A stretch of DNA of 64,000 nt from JBAYIE01 sp041665785 (GTDB lineage Bacteria; Bacteroidota; Bacteroidia; UKL13-3), in contig JBAYIE010000009.1 of assembly GCA_041665785.1 (NCBI GenBank), positions 36,319 through 100,318 of the forward strand. The letters are read 5' to 3'. The notes beneath the pieces were generated by a model, which worked only from the letters and a program-made list of their open reading frames with translations, was not told the origin of the DNA and ran no database searches. The position numbers and the translations under genes were made by a program. This document shows positions 1 through 8,627 of the stretch, one piece after another; position 1 is the first letter of the stretch, and each line of letters starts with the position of its first letter.

Positions 1-342
1 GTATTCGCGCCATGCATGTCCGGAAAGATATCCCCGGATCACCATTTCCACTTTATAGGGTTTAGCATAATGGCCAATGGTTACGTTGGGATCAGGGCAC
101 GCTATTTTCCAGGTTGGAACTTCACTCGAAACCATATCCAGAAAATACGAGGCAATCTGATTCAATACCTGACCCTTGTATGGAATGGTACGTTTAAGTA
201 CCACATCGAATGCAGAGATCCGGTCGCAGGCAATCATCACCAGTTTTTCGTCGTTGATATTGTAAACATCGCGCACCTTTCCCCGGTAGAAGCTTTTTTG
301 CTGCTTAAAGAAATAATTCGTTGATACCAATGGGTTTTCCAT
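1..342 (-). CDS. purC: SAICAR synthetase, 5' part only (runs off the window)
   Basis: First 114 residues of phosphoribosylaminoimidazole-succinocarboxamide synthase, the ATP-dependent enzyme that joins aspartate to CAIR in purine synthesis. The start codon is the ATG at 342-340, and the frame stays open to base 1, so the C-terminal part lies outside the window. Diagnostic stretches are GKVRDVY near residue 21, DRISAFDVVL near 40 and MVIRGYLSGHAWREY at the end, all typical of PurC. It sits 13 nt downstream of phoH on the same strand and is probably co-transcribed with it. The pairing of phoH, purC and a SAM hydroxide adenosyltransferase is, to my knowledge, common in Bacteroidota. Confidence 0.95.
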   Translation of the reverse strand, partial: MENPLVSTNYFFKQQKSFYRGKVRDVYNINDEKLVMIACDRISAFDVVLKRTIPYKGQVLNQIASYFLDMVSSEVPTWKIACPDPNVTIGHYAKPYKVEMVIRGYLSGHAWREY

Positions 343-355
343 TTTTGTATAGGTG

Positions 356-1321
356 TTAAGATTGTGTATTGTCGTAAGCTTTGATGATATCTTTCACCAA
401 TCGGTGGCGCACCACATCTTCAAAGGTGAGGAAAGCGAATTGAATTCCTTCAATATTGTTGAGAATTTTCACAGCACGCAATAAACCTGATTGTTGGCTT
501 TTAGGCAAGTCGATTTGTGTAAGATCGCCGGTTACTATGAATTTGGCGTTGGGGCCCATGCGTGTTAAAAACATTTTTAACTGCAGATCGGTAGCATTCT
601 GGGCCTCATCCAGTATTACATACGCCTGATCCAGTGTTCGTCCGCGCATAAAAGCCATAGGGGCTATTTCAATAGTGCGGTTTTCAATATAAAGTTTAAG
701 CTTTTCGGGCGGAATCATATCGTCGAGCGCATCGTACAAGGGTCTCAGGTAAGGATCGATCTTTTCTTTGAGGTCGCCGGGCAGAAAACCCAGATTTTCA
801 CCTGCTTCAACGGCCGGCCGGGCTAAAATGATCCGTTTTATCTCCTTGTCTTTCAAAGCCTTTACGGCCAGGGCAACGGCTGTATAGGTTTTTCCTGTTC
901 CGGCCGGGCCAATGGCAAATACCACATCGTTTTTCTTCACCAGTTCCACCATCTTGCGTTGGTTGGGCGTGCGGGCACGAATGACTTTACCTCCGTTACC
1001 GTAAACAATAATATCGCTCAGGGCATTGGGTTCTCCGGGTGTAGGATCCGGAAGTGTTTCAGTTTGCTCCTTCTTGTTGAGCAAGACCTCCAGTTGATGC
1101 TGTGTGATATTACCTTGCTTGTTGATGAAAGCTATGATGGCATCGAGCTTGTTTTCAAGCAATTCGATTTCCTTCAAATCACCACTAACAAATAGGTTGT
1201 TTCCCCTTGAAATGATTTTGAGTTTGGGGAAATGCTGTTGTACCAGTTTCAGGTTTTTGTTATTGATTCCCAGAACGTCGGCCGGTTCAAAATGTTCAAT
1301 GACAATTTCTTTGTTTACCAA
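356..1321 (-). CDS. phoH: PhoH family ATPase
   Basis: 321-residue PhoH-like P-loop ATPase, usual length for the family. Residues 1-100 form the short N-terminal domain and about 110-315 the ATPase core. Walker A is GPAGTGKT at 138-145 and Walker B is VILDEAQ at 235-241; the ARPAVEAGENLGFLPGD segment after Walker A is a PhoH hallmark. The family is associated with RNA metabolism and stress, but its exact substrate is not settled. The gene is divergent from the SAM hydroxide adenosyltransferase gene with a 90-nt gap, and purC follows 13 nt downstream. A TAnnTTTG-type element on the minus strand at 1382-1375 could drive it. Confidence 0.95.
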   Translation of the reverse strand: MVNKEIVIEHFEPADVLGINNKNLKLVQQHFPKLKIISRGNNLFVSGDLKEIELLENKLDAIIAFINKQGNITQHQLEVLLNKKEQTETLPDPTPGEPNALSDIIVYGNGGKVIRARTPNQRKMVELVKKNDVVFAIGPAGTGKTYTAVALAVKALKDKEIKRIILARPAVEAGENLGFLPGDLKEKIDPYLRPLYDALDDMIPPEKLKLYIENRTIEIAPMAFMRGRTLDQAYVILDEAQNATDLQLKMFLTRMGPNAKFIVTGDLTQIDLPKSQQSGLLRAVKILNNIEGIQFAFLTFEDVVRHRLVKDIIKAYDNTQS

Positions 1322-1356
1322 TGCGCAATTTTATTTATGAAGTCGTTTGTAAAGGG

Positions 1357-1382
1357 TATTTTTGAGAGCAATTTCAAAGGTA
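1357..1382. promoter_or_regulatory. Divergent promoter elements between phoH and the SAM hydroxide adenosyltransferase gene
   Basis: On the plus strand TATTTTTG at 1357-1364 fits the Bacteroidetes -7 element, with TTA at 1335-1337 exactly 19 nt upstream as a weak -33. On the minus strand TACCTTTG (1382-1375) fits the same element, but no TTG was found at the right distance. The two -7 elements lie 10 nt apart, so the two promoters would share the same DNA. Confidence 0.5.
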
Positions 1383-1411
1383 TCAAAAAACAATAGATTG
1401 GATGCGAGTAT

Positions 1412-2203
1412 ATGCGTGAATTTTCAAGAGTAACCTTCACAACCGAGTACGGCGAAAATAGCCCGTATGCAGCTGTGCTTAAGGGTGAAATATGGAAAAG
1501 AACCCCGGATGTTCAATGGGTCGATATTTCTAATCAGGTAATACCCAACGATATACTTGCAGCGGCTTATTTATTGCGGACGACAGCTCTCCACTTTCCT
1601 CCCGGTACGATCCATCTGGTGGCCGTTGATGTAAATTTGTCAAAGTATCAGCAACTTTTGATAGCTCATTACCGGGATCAGTTTTTTGTGTCGGCCGACA
1701 ACGGTATTTTCTCTATCCTGTTTCAGGATGAAAAGCCCGTTATATATGCTGTAAGTCAAGATGAGTCTTTGGCAGATCATCCGTTCCCTGAATCAGTATT
1801 GTTTCCTGCGGTAGTAGAAAACCTGTTATTAAAAAAGGATTGGGACACGTGGACGAGTCCAGGGGAAATGAAAACGATACGTAAGCATCTGACACCCATT
1901 TCAGAACATAATCAGTTGAAAGGAAGCATTCTGTTTATCGATGGTTACCAGAATGTGATTACAGATATTACGGAGAATGAGTTTAATCCAATGGTTGCAA
2001 AGTGGAAGAAATTTGAAATATTATACCGGCGCAGAAACGGGATTTCCAAAATCAGCAATGGTTACAGTAACGGGAAACAAGGCGATATACTTGCCTTGTT
2101 CAACAGTTTCGGATATCTTGAACTCGCGATCCGCGATGGCAATGCGCAAAGTTTACTGGGATTAAAAGTTGGTGGAACCATATTAATTGAATTCAATGAT
2201 TGA
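1412..2203 (+). CDS. SAM hydroxide adenosyltransferase (DUF62/SAM hydrolase) family protein
   Basis: 263-residue member of the fluorinase/chlorinase/SAM hydroxide adenosyltransferase superfamily, which usually splits S-adenosylmethionine into adenosine and methionine using water. Seen: the N-terminal nucleotide-binding stretch FTTEYGENSPYAAVLKG, VDISNQV near residue 38, and VAVDVN near 71, followed by a C-terminal beta-barrel domain. The usual TTDFG motif reads TTEYG here, so a normally conserved acidic residue is Glu rather than Asp. It is the first gene of an operon of four overlapping genes reading through 4071. Function is inferred from the family; activity on SAM is not certain given the substitution. 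Confidence 0.85.
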   Translation: MREFSRVTFTTEYGENSPYAAVLKGEIWKRTPDVQWVDISNQVIPNDILAAAYLLRTTALHFPPGTIHLVAVDVNLSKYQQLLIAHYRDQFFVSADNGIFSILFQDEKPVIYAVSQDESLADHPFPESVLFPAVVENLLLKKDWDTWTSPGEMKTIRKHLTPISEHNQLKGSILFIDGYQNVITDITENEFNPMVAKWKKFEILYRRRNGISKISNGYSNGKQGDILALFNSFGYLELAIRDGNAQSLLGLKVGGTILIEFND

Positions 2204-2492
2204 ACGAATTGTACGTATGTCGTTTGAAACGGCATCCATTACGGATTTTCTGCATGTATTTGAGCGCTCGAAAGCCGCCATTGCCGCATTTCCCGGTTGT
2301 AAGGGATTGCGTTTGTTAAAGGATTTGCACCATGATCATGTTTTTCTTACATATAGTTACTGGGATTCAGAGGATGATTTGAATGCTTACCGTAATTCCG
2401 AATTGTTCAAAACTACCTGGGCACAAACAAAAATATTGTTCAATCAAAAACCCATAGCCTGGTCTGTTCATACTATTGATACCGTAAAATGA
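2196..2492 (+). CDS. Antibiotic biosynthesis monooxygenase (ABM) domain-like small protein
   Basis: 98 residues from the ATG at 2196, which overlaps the end of the upstream gene by 8 nt; a TTG nine bases earlier is less likely. The sequence has the single ferredoxin-like ABM layout: a strand (IVRMSF), a helix with FPGCKGLRLLKD, then LTYSYWDSEDDLNAYRNS, the usual W-x-S-x-x-x-L-x-x-Y pattern. Members are small cofactor-free monooxygenases, heme-degrading proteins or dimeric proteins of unknown role. Its next gene starts with a 4-nt ATGA overlap. No specific substrate can be read from the sequence. Confidence 0.75.
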   Translation: MIERIVRMSFETASITDFLHVFERSKAAIAAFPGCKGLRLLKDLHHDHVFLTYSYWDSEDDLNAYRNSELFKTTWAQTKILFNQKPIAWSVHTIDTVK

Positions 2493-3301
2493 AAGGCATA
2501 GTATTGATTTTGTTTCTGTTGACAGGTTTGTTCGTTCAGGCAGCACCCCTTGACTCAATTGGGGTTCGGAAAATAAACGGAAAAACTTTTATACGTCATC
2601 AGGTGATAAAGAAAGAAACGGCCTTTGCTATTTCGCAGCGGTATAAGGTGCATCTGGATACCTTGTACGCATTGAATCCGGGAATGAAATCGTTGAAGGT
2701 GGGTGAAATTGTTTTAGTTCCAACTGCTAATGTAGAGCCAATCAGGGAGCAAGTCGATACAAGAGATCAGGCTCATGCCAATGCAGATGCCGTAGTGAAT
2801 TCACCTGCTATGAAACATAGGGTTGCACCAGGAGAAACATTGAATAAAATAGCTCAATTGTATGCTGTACAAGTCATTGATCTGCAAAAATGGAACAACC
2901 TGAAAGAGGGAAGGATTGAACCCGGGCAATGGTTGGTAGTAAATGCAGCGGCAGCCATTGTACCTTATAAACCATGGAACCGAAACAAGGAAACAATTCC
3001 CGATTCCATAAATACATTGGTATTGGATCCTTCAGTAGATGAAGTTACCGAATTGGGAATTGCACGTGTAGTTAATCAGGTTAAGCATGCCCGTGTGAAA
3101 GGATTGCCTGAAGGAGGTTTTGTATTGATCAGCAATGTGGAGAACAGTAAGCAAGTAATTATTAAAGCGGATAAAGCAGATGGCAAGAGCACAGAAGAAG
3201 GCATTATCATATATTTAAGTCAGGATGTAGCCAATCAGCTGGGCGGCGACAGACATGGTTTGATGTTGGTTGGATTACGTTATTTAATAGTACAGCCATG
3301 A
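2489..3301 (+). CDS. Secreted protein with two LysM domains
   Basis: 270 residues with a cleavable signal peptide (residues 1-18, ending VQA-A). LysM modules lie at about 36-78 and 109-151; both show the G-E/K-T-x-x-x-I-x-x-x-Y pattern and end in a G-x-x-x-x-V/VP strand. LysM binds peptidoglycan, so the protein likely sits on the cell wall in the periplasm. The region 185-270 (IARVVNQVKHARVKGLPEG, then a short beta-rich stretch) has no motif I can name firmly and may be a small barrel. It overlaps both neighbours by 4 nt, so translation is probably coupled. Confidence 0.85.
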   Translation: MKGIVLILFLLTGLFVQAAPLDSIGVRKINGKTFIRHQVIKKETAFAISQRYKVHLDTLYALNPGMKSLKVGEIVLVPTANVEPIREQVDTRDQAHANADAVVNSPAMKHRVAPGETLNKIAQLYAVQVIDLQKWNNLKEGRIEPGQWLVVNAAAAIVPYKPWNRNKETIPDSINTLVLDPSVDEVTELGIARVVNQVKHARVKGLPEGGFVLISNVENSKQVIIKADKADGKSTEEGIIIYLSQDVANQLGGDRHGLMLVGLRYLIVQP

Positions 3302-4071
3302 CCCCCATTTCAGTTGTTATTATAACATTGAACGAAGCTGCGAATATTGGACGTTGCATACAGTCAGTATTACCTGTGGCCGATGAGGTAGTTGTTGTTG
3401 ATTCATTTTCTACCGATCAAACATGCGCTCTCGCAGAGACCTTGGGAGCAAAAATAGTGCAGCGCACATTTGATGGACATATCGAACAAAAAAACTATGC
3501 CATTACGCAGGCAAAATTCCCATTTATTTTGTCGCTGGATGCCGATGAATGGTTATCGGATGAGCTGACGAAGGCCATACTAAAGATCAAGGAAAATCCA
3601 ATGGCTGATGGGTACCGATTCAACCGGTTGAATAACTACTGTGGAACATGGATCCGGCACGGCGCCTGGTATCCCGACCGCAAGCTCCGGCTCTGGGATT
3701 CGCGTATGGGGAAATGGGAGGGAATGAATCCGCACGATGAGTTCAGGATGGTAAAGGATGCAGTAATCAAGAATATATCCTGCGATATTTTGCATCAATC
3801 GTACCGCACAGTTGACGAGCACCGCAATAAATCGGAATACTTTTCTACTCTTGCTTCCAGAGCGTATCACAAACATGGTAAGCGCGCAACCTTTCTGAAT
3901 GTTTTGTTGAGCCCGGCATTTCGCTTCCTGCGCGATTATTTCTTTTTAAGAGGATTTATGGATGGAAAGGAAGGATTGCGGATTGCCTTGCTTACAGCCC
4001 GTGAAGTGAAGTTGAAATACACTAAGCTGCTTGAATTGCAACCGCATCGGCCCGATGAAGAGCACGGGTGA
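3298..4071 (+). CDS. Family 2 glycosyltransferase (WaaE/KdtX-like)
   Basis: 257 residues. The GT-A fold starts at once with ISVVIITLNEAANIGRCI, followed by EVVVVDSFSTDQT and the nucleotide-sugar/metal-binding motif LSLDADEW near residue 82. RHGAWYPDRKLRLW near 118 is shared with the lipopolysaccharide core glucosyltransferase WaaE/KdtX group. It probably adds a sugar to a lipid-linked acceptor on the inner face of the membrane. It is the last gene of the 1412-4071 operon and overlaps by 50 nt, tail to tail, with the O-antigen ligase-like gene on the other strand. Confidence 0.88.
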   Translation: MTPISVVIITLNEAANIGRCIQSVLPVADEVVVVDSFSTDQTCALAETLGAKIVQRTFDGHIEQKNYAITQAKFPFILSLDADEWLSDELTKAILKIKENPMADGYRFNRLNNYCGTWIRHGAWYPDRKLRLWDSRMGKWEGMNPHDEFRMVKDAVIKNISCDILHQSYRTVDEHRNKSEYFSTLASRAYHKHGKRATFLNVLLSPAFRFLRDYFFLRGFMDGKEGLRIALLTAREVKLKYTKLLELQPHRPDEEHG

Positions 4072-5287
4072 AAAGTATAAAAAGGATCGCATAAGCTACC
4101 CCCAGCTGTGTTTCGAGCATGGGTTCAGTTTGAAACGAGATAAATAAGATCAGGTATTGTGTCCAAACCAGAAAACCTTTGTTCTTCTTATAAAATGCAG
4201 GATAAAAAAAGCTGCCTGTGAACAGGACCAAACCGACCAAACCACTGCCCATCAGAAAATAAATAAATTGATTATGCGGAATGATCACGGTTTCTACATC
4301 GGGAAAATGCTTCCTGAACCGATCGATATTGGTCTGTTCCAAATCTCCGATCCCACAACCGAGTATAGGATTCTCTTTAAATACCGCGAATGCAACTTTA
4401 TAGGAGATCATGCGTTTGCCCAATGAATTGTTTTCGTTGTTCAGGTTGCTGCGATACGATTGTATGTCCTGAATAGTGGCTTCCGTTTTGTGTTGAATAG
4501 ATGGAGAGAAAAAATAAGCCGCCGCAGGTATTCCAATAGCAAGAACCAGGTAAAGCAGTTTCGTTTGGATAGTACCCGTTTGCTTCCAAAACCGAAACAG
4601 GATAAATAACATCACTCCGTATAAGGCAAGCAGTCCGCTGCGTACTGAATAGGCGTGTAAAAACAAAATGCCGATCAAAAAAGTGGTGCTTAAAAAAAGT
4701 TTCATCCATGGGTTTTGTGAAAGAGGGCGTTCCTTCAACCAGTAATAACTAAGGGTGACCGACATCACACACATAATGCTGAAACGGATATGATTTATCG
4801 GACCCGGAATATGTTGCGATCTGCTGATCAAATCCAGATATTCTTCTGTATGCAGCGCAAAATTAATCAGGATAAAAATTTGGGTGAGGAATGTAACGGC
4901 TATAAATACTAATCCGATTCTTATCAGGTTGTGACGATGTATGGCTGGTCCAAGCACAAATGCAAAAGGCAAAAGCATGACCGGCAGTTTAATCTGAATA
5001 CGTTCGTTCAGGTAGCCATAACTATCAGAGGTGATAAATTGGAAGGCATATAATAAAACCATTCCAATGGATAGAATCAACAAATCTTTATTTGTTTTCC
5101 AGTAGGGTTTATTGTTCCATGTATGTGCAATGGCCAGCAAAGTCAACCCGATCATAGCAATGCTGGGAACGGCTTTTGCGTATTCGGCCAGATACAAGCC
5201 AAGAACCGACAAGGTGAAGAAAAATAAATATCCCCGGTTGATCAAGCTATTCATGAGTTGTCGCTGCAGTTGAAGTTTAATGTACAA
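4022..5287 (-). CDS. O-antigen ligase/polymerase family membrane protein
   Basis: About 421 residues with ten or more hydrophobic segments. The large loop with NPILGCGIGDLEQTN and the later PHNQFIYFLMGSGLVGLVLF are typical of the WaaL/Wzy O-antigen ligase family, which transfers or polymerises lipid-linked glycans in the periplasm. The start could be 5287 or the ATG at 5254 (residue 12). It is the last gene of the dnaX-DUF502-ubiA run with a 17-nt gap, and its 3' end overlaps the glycosyltransferase gene by 50 nt on the opposite strand. Ligase and polymerase cannot be told apart from sequence alone. Confidence 0.85.
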   Translation of the reverse strand: MYIKLQLQRQLMNSLINRGYLFFFTLSVLGLYLAEYAKAVPSIAMIGLTLLAIAHTWNNKPYWKTNKDLLILSIGMVLLYAFQFITSDSYGYLNERIQIKLPVMLLPFAFVLGPAIHRHNLIRIGLVFIAVTFLTQIFILINFALHTEEYLDLISRSQHIPGPINHIRFSIMCVMSVTLSYYWLKERPLSQNPWMKLFLSTTFLIGILFLHAYSVRSGLLALYGVMLFILFRFWKQTGTIQTKLLYLVLAIGIPAAAYFFSPSIQHKTEATIQDIQSYRSNLNNENNSLGKRMISYKVAFAVFKENPILGCGIGDLEQTNIDRFRKHFPDVETVIIPHNQFIYFLMGSGLVGLVLFTGSFFYPAFYKKNKGFLVWTQYLILFISFQTEPMLETQLGVAYAILFILFTRALHRADAVAIQAA

Positions 5288-5304
5288 GAATACTTATTGT
5301 TCGC

Positions 5305-6183
5305 TCAAATACGAAACAGCACCATACTCAGGATCCCGGTCAGCATGATAAATTTGTACCAGTTGCTGAGGTGGCCAAAGTCTGTTTTTGTTTCTGCTTT
5401 CAATAATCGGTACATTGTTGTAAGCACAGGCAATAAAATAAAGAGTGAGGAATACCATAAAAAATAATTTTGATTCCAGAGCTTAGCTGAGAAGGTTGGA
5501 TGCATAACAATATAAACGAAACCTGATATCTGGGCTAATAAAAGCAAGTTGAGCAGAAAGACGAATTGTTTACTACGCTTTATACCCCAAACAATGGGGA
5601 GGGTTTTGCATTGATCCAGACGATCGCCTTCTATATCTTCCATGTCTTTAATTATTTCGCGGATCAGGCTGATAAGAAATGCGATGCCGGCATACGTCCA
5701 CAATAATTCATGATGAAGTTGAATGCCTGAAATTTGTAAAATGAGGAGAGTAAATGCACTTAAGGAGGCAACAATAAGATTACCGGTCAGAAATTGTTTT
5801 TTAAATGTGATGGCGTAAGCCCACAATACAAGGCAACAACACAACACAGCAATACTTACTTTCAGATTCACACTCCATCCCAGGAGTATTGCGATTCCTG
5901 ACAAACTTAAATGCAAAGCCATTCCCTGACGCCGACTGATCTGCTGACCAATAATAACCCGATTGGGTTTATTTACCCGGTCGGTTTTTATGTCGTGATA
6001 ATCGTTGATTACATATCCTCCGGCTGCAGCCATCATAGTTGCAAGGAGAACCAATACAAAAGATGGTGGAAGAATAAAACGGGAAAACGGAGGAACCGAC
6101 AGGCAGAAATAAACCAAAACCTGCGTAAGTAACATGATGATCAGATTACCTGCACGAACCAGTTTTAATACCTGGACCATCAT
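5305..6183 (-). CDS. UbiA family prenyltransferase
   Basis: 292-residue polytopic membrane prenyltransferase. The first Asp-rich motif is NDYHDIKTDRVNKPNR near residue 60 and the second is DMEDIEGDR near 180, both needed for Mg-diphosphate binding. In Bacteroidota this subgroup is often annotated as geranylgeranylglycerol-phosphate geranylgeranyltransferase-like, but the prenyl acceptor cannot be fixed here. Its ATG shares one base with the DUF502 stop codon (TAATG), so the two are translationally coupled. It lies in the same operon as dnaX. Confidence 0.88.
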   Translation of the reverse strand: MMVQVLKLVRAGNLIIMLLTQVLVYFCLSVPPFSRFILPPSFVLVLLATMMAAAGGYVINDYHDIKTDRVNKPNRVIIGQQISRRQGMALHLSLSGIAILLGWSVNLKVSIAVLCCCLVLWAYAITFKKQFLTGNLIVASLSAFTLLILQISGIQLHHELLWTYAGIAFLISLIREIIKDMEDIEGDRLDQCKTLPIVWGIKRSKQFVFLLNLLLLAQISGFVYIVMHPTFSAKLWNQNYFLWYSSLFILLPVLTTMYRLLKAETKTDFGHLSNWYKFIMLTGILSMVLFRI

Positions 6184-6746
6184 TAATCGATATGAGTAAC
6201 ACCACCTGAAACAATAAACTTCATTACATTGGTAGGGTCGCTGTCGAAGGGACGAATTTTATCAGCTGCAACCAAAAAAACATTTCCCGAAAAATTATAA
6301 GAGTGAGGCATATAAACGGCCACAAGCCCGTCGAGGTTCATGTCTGTTAAATCGGTTTGGGTTATAAACCCGGGTTTGAAAATGCCGGGACCCATTTCTA
6401 CAATAACCGGTTTATCAAACTTGCGTTTATCTCCCACAAAAGCTTCCATGAGTTCTTTGGTGGAAGAATAGATGAGTTTCACAAACGGAATGCGTGAAAC
6501 GATCTGATCCATTAGTGCGAATAAGGGTTTGGTGAAAATGCTTGAACCTATCACACCAAGCAGGGTAATGGAAAAGATGACAATAAAAAAACCAGCAGCA
6601 GGTATTCCTACATTTACATAATTGTCGACAGCCAGTACAATATACTTGATGATATAGTAGGTAATGGCAAATGGAATTACAATAAGTAAACCTTTCAAAA
6701 AGTAATTGATCAATTTGGCGACCCGTTCCCGAAACTTACTTTTCAT
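6183..6746 (-). CDS. DUF502 family membrane protein
   Basis: 187 residues with two N-terminal transmembrane segments (about 14-34 and 50-72), then the soluble DUF502 region. Typical family words are FTKPLFALMDQIVSRIPFVK and the later VAVYMPHSYNFSGNVFLV. The family is widespread in bacteria and has no assigned biochemical role. It lies 18 nt downstream of dnaX and overlaps ubiA by one base. Confidence 0.9.
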   Translation of the reverse strand: MKSKFRERVAKLINYFLKGLLIVIPFAITYYIIKYIVLAVDNYVNVGIPAAGFFIVIFSITLLGVIGSSIFTKPLFALMDQIVSRIPFVKLIYSSTKELMEAFVGDKRKFDKPVIVEMGPGIFKPGFITQTDLTDMNLDGLVAVYMPHSYNFSGNVFLVAADKIRPFDSDPTNVMKFIVSGGVTHID

Positions 6747-6764
6747 ATGCTGTTAGGTTAATGG

Positions 6765-8540
6765 TTAATATTCCAACTCCAAGCCCAGAGCGTTGCGCAG
6801 GTCGGTTAATACCGGATTGCGTTCGGCCATTAGTTTAAATCGGTCTTCAGCTGTAAAGATCGACTTTCCGCGCGATTGTTCGTTCAATTTGATTTGAATC
6901 TCCATTCCGGGTTGTTGTAACCGGCCGCGAAGAAACGGAATGATGGAAATACGGTCTTCTTCAAACAATTCCTGTTCATGCTTGCTGGCCAGGGTTAATT
7001 CAATCAGTGTATCGTTGATGACTACAAATGTTGCCTGTTTAAGGATGGAGGTTAAGTTCATTTTACCGGATTGTTCCAGTTGAGTAATATAGGCTTTCCA
7101 TCCTTCGGTAAATTTAGCGGTGTCTAAGGGCAATGCGGGTTGTTCTTCCGATAGAGATTCTTGCGCATCCGGTTCTGCTACGATTTCCGGTTTGACGATC
7201 GAATTTTGCCGGAGACGTTCCAGTTTACTTTGCACTGAGCTGTTGCCATTCGAAACCGGCATAAGCGGAGGAGCCTGCCGTTGTGGCAATACAGGAATAA
7301 TTTCAGGTTTTGGAACCGATATGGCAGGAGGCGGAACAACGGGAGGTGCTACACTTTTTTCAACCGGTTTGATTTCAACAGAAGGGGCAGAAGTCAGATC
7401 AGTTGTTTTTTTTTTAAGATCAGCAACTTCTGATTGTAAATTCAATACCGATTGAATATGGCAAAGTTTCAGCAACGTTAATTCTATATGCAGGCGTTGG
7501 TTTTTGCTGGCACGGTACTCCAGTTCACATTTGTTGATGAGGTTCATCGCATTCATGAGCATAGATGCCGAAGTAGTGGCAGCCTGTTGTTGAAAACGCG
7601 CTGCAATACTGGGGGCAACCTCTAAAAGTTTCAGGGTATTGGGATATTTGCAAACCAACAGATTGCGAATATGTTCGTTGTAACCCGATAAAAAATGGAG
7701 GGCATCAAATCCGTTTTGCAAAATCGTATCGAACAAGAGAAATAATCCGGATACATCTTGTGCCTGCATGAGGTCGATAGCCTGAAAATAATAATCATAA
7801 TCCAGAATATTCAGGTTCAGGATTACATCTTTATACGTGATTATCTTTCCGGAGTAACTCACCATGCGGTCGAAAATGGAAAGTGCATCGCGCATGGCAC
7901 CATCGGCTTTTTGAGCAATCACGTGCAAGGCTTCTTCTTCGGCCTGAATGCCTTCGCTTTCACAAATTTTCCGCAATTGGGTAACGGCATGTTCGATGCT
8001 GATCCGTTGAAAATCGAATACCTGACAACGCGATAAAATAGTTGGAAGAATCTTGTGTCGTTCTGTGGTTGCCAGAATAAACTTGGCATAAGGCGGTGGT
8101 TCTTCCAGGGTTTTCAGGAACGCGTTGAATGCAGCCGCGGTAAGCATATGCACCTCATCAATGATATAGATTTTATATTTTGATCCCTGGGGCGCATAAC
8201 GCACCTGTTCTACCAAACCGCGGATATCATCAACCGAATTGTTGGAAGCTGCATCGAGTTCATAAATATTGAACGAAGCATTGGCGTTAAAGGTCTTGCA
8301 GGAATTGCATGTATTGCAAGCTTCAGCCTCAGGAGTCAGGTTTTCACAATTGATGGTTTTTGCCAGAATCCGGGCGCAGGTGGTTTTACCCACACCACGC
8401 GGACCGCAAAACAAAAAGGCATGCGCCAGTTTATTGTTCCGGATGGCATTGCGCAGCGTTTGGGTAATATGCTCCTGCCCGATAACGCTTTCAAAGGTTG
8501 AAGGCCTGTACTTACGTGCCGAAACAACAAAATTTTCCAT
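6765..8540 (-). CDS. dnaX: DNA polymerase III subunits gamma and tau
   Basis: 591-residue clamp-loader ATPase of the replicative polymerase. Residues 1-370 hold the AAA+ module and collar: Walker A GPRGVGKT at 46-53, a four-Cys zinc site beginning CEN and ending CNTCNSC near 65-82, Walker B IIDEVHML, and sensor 1 LATTERHK. Residues about 380-460 are Pro/Val-rich linker and the rest is the tau-like C-terminal region. It opens a minus-strand run with DUF502, ubiA and the O-antigen ligase-like gene. Confidence 0.97.
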   Translation of the reverse strand: MENFVVSARKYRPSTFESVIGQEHITQTLRNAIRNNKLAHAFLFCGPRGVGKTTCARILAKTINCENLTPEAEACNTCNSCKTFNANASFNIYELDAASNNSVDDIRGLVEQVRYAPQGSKYKIYIIDEVHMLTAAAFNAFLKTLEEPPPYAKFILATTERHKILPTILSRCQVFDFQRISIEHAVTQLRKICESEGIQAEEEALHVIAQKADGAMRDALSIFDRMVSYSGKIITYKDVILNLNILDYDYYFQAIDLMQAQDVSGLFLLFDTILQNGFDALHFLSGYNEHIRNLLVCKYPNTLKLLEVAPSIAARFQQQAATTSASMLMNAMNLINKCELEYRASKNQRLHIELTLLKLCHIQSVLNLQSEVADLKKKTTDLTSAPSVEIKPVEKSVAPPVVPPPAISVPKPEIIPVLPQRQAPPLMPVSNGNSSVQSKLERLRQNSIVKPEIVAEPDAQESLSEEQPALPLDTAKFTEGWKAYITQLEQSGKMNLTSILKQATFVVINDTLIELTLASKHEQELFEEDRISIIPFLRGRLQQPGMEIQIKLNEQSRGKSIFTAEDRFKLMAERNPVLTDLRNALGLELEY

Positions 8541-8627
8541 GCTGCTAATGTAGGAATTTTTGAGGCATACGTGGTGCTAAAACCTTTGGGAAGTTTTGCA
8601 CGAGACAGCCAAAAAAATCAACAATGC

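Noticed and set aside
16..324. 102-codon open frame on the plus strand
   Set aside because: It lies antisense to the well-conserved PurC sequence, which runs off the window on the minus strand.
7120..7455. 111-codon open frame on the plus strand
   Set aside because: Antisense to the low-complexity linker of dnaX.
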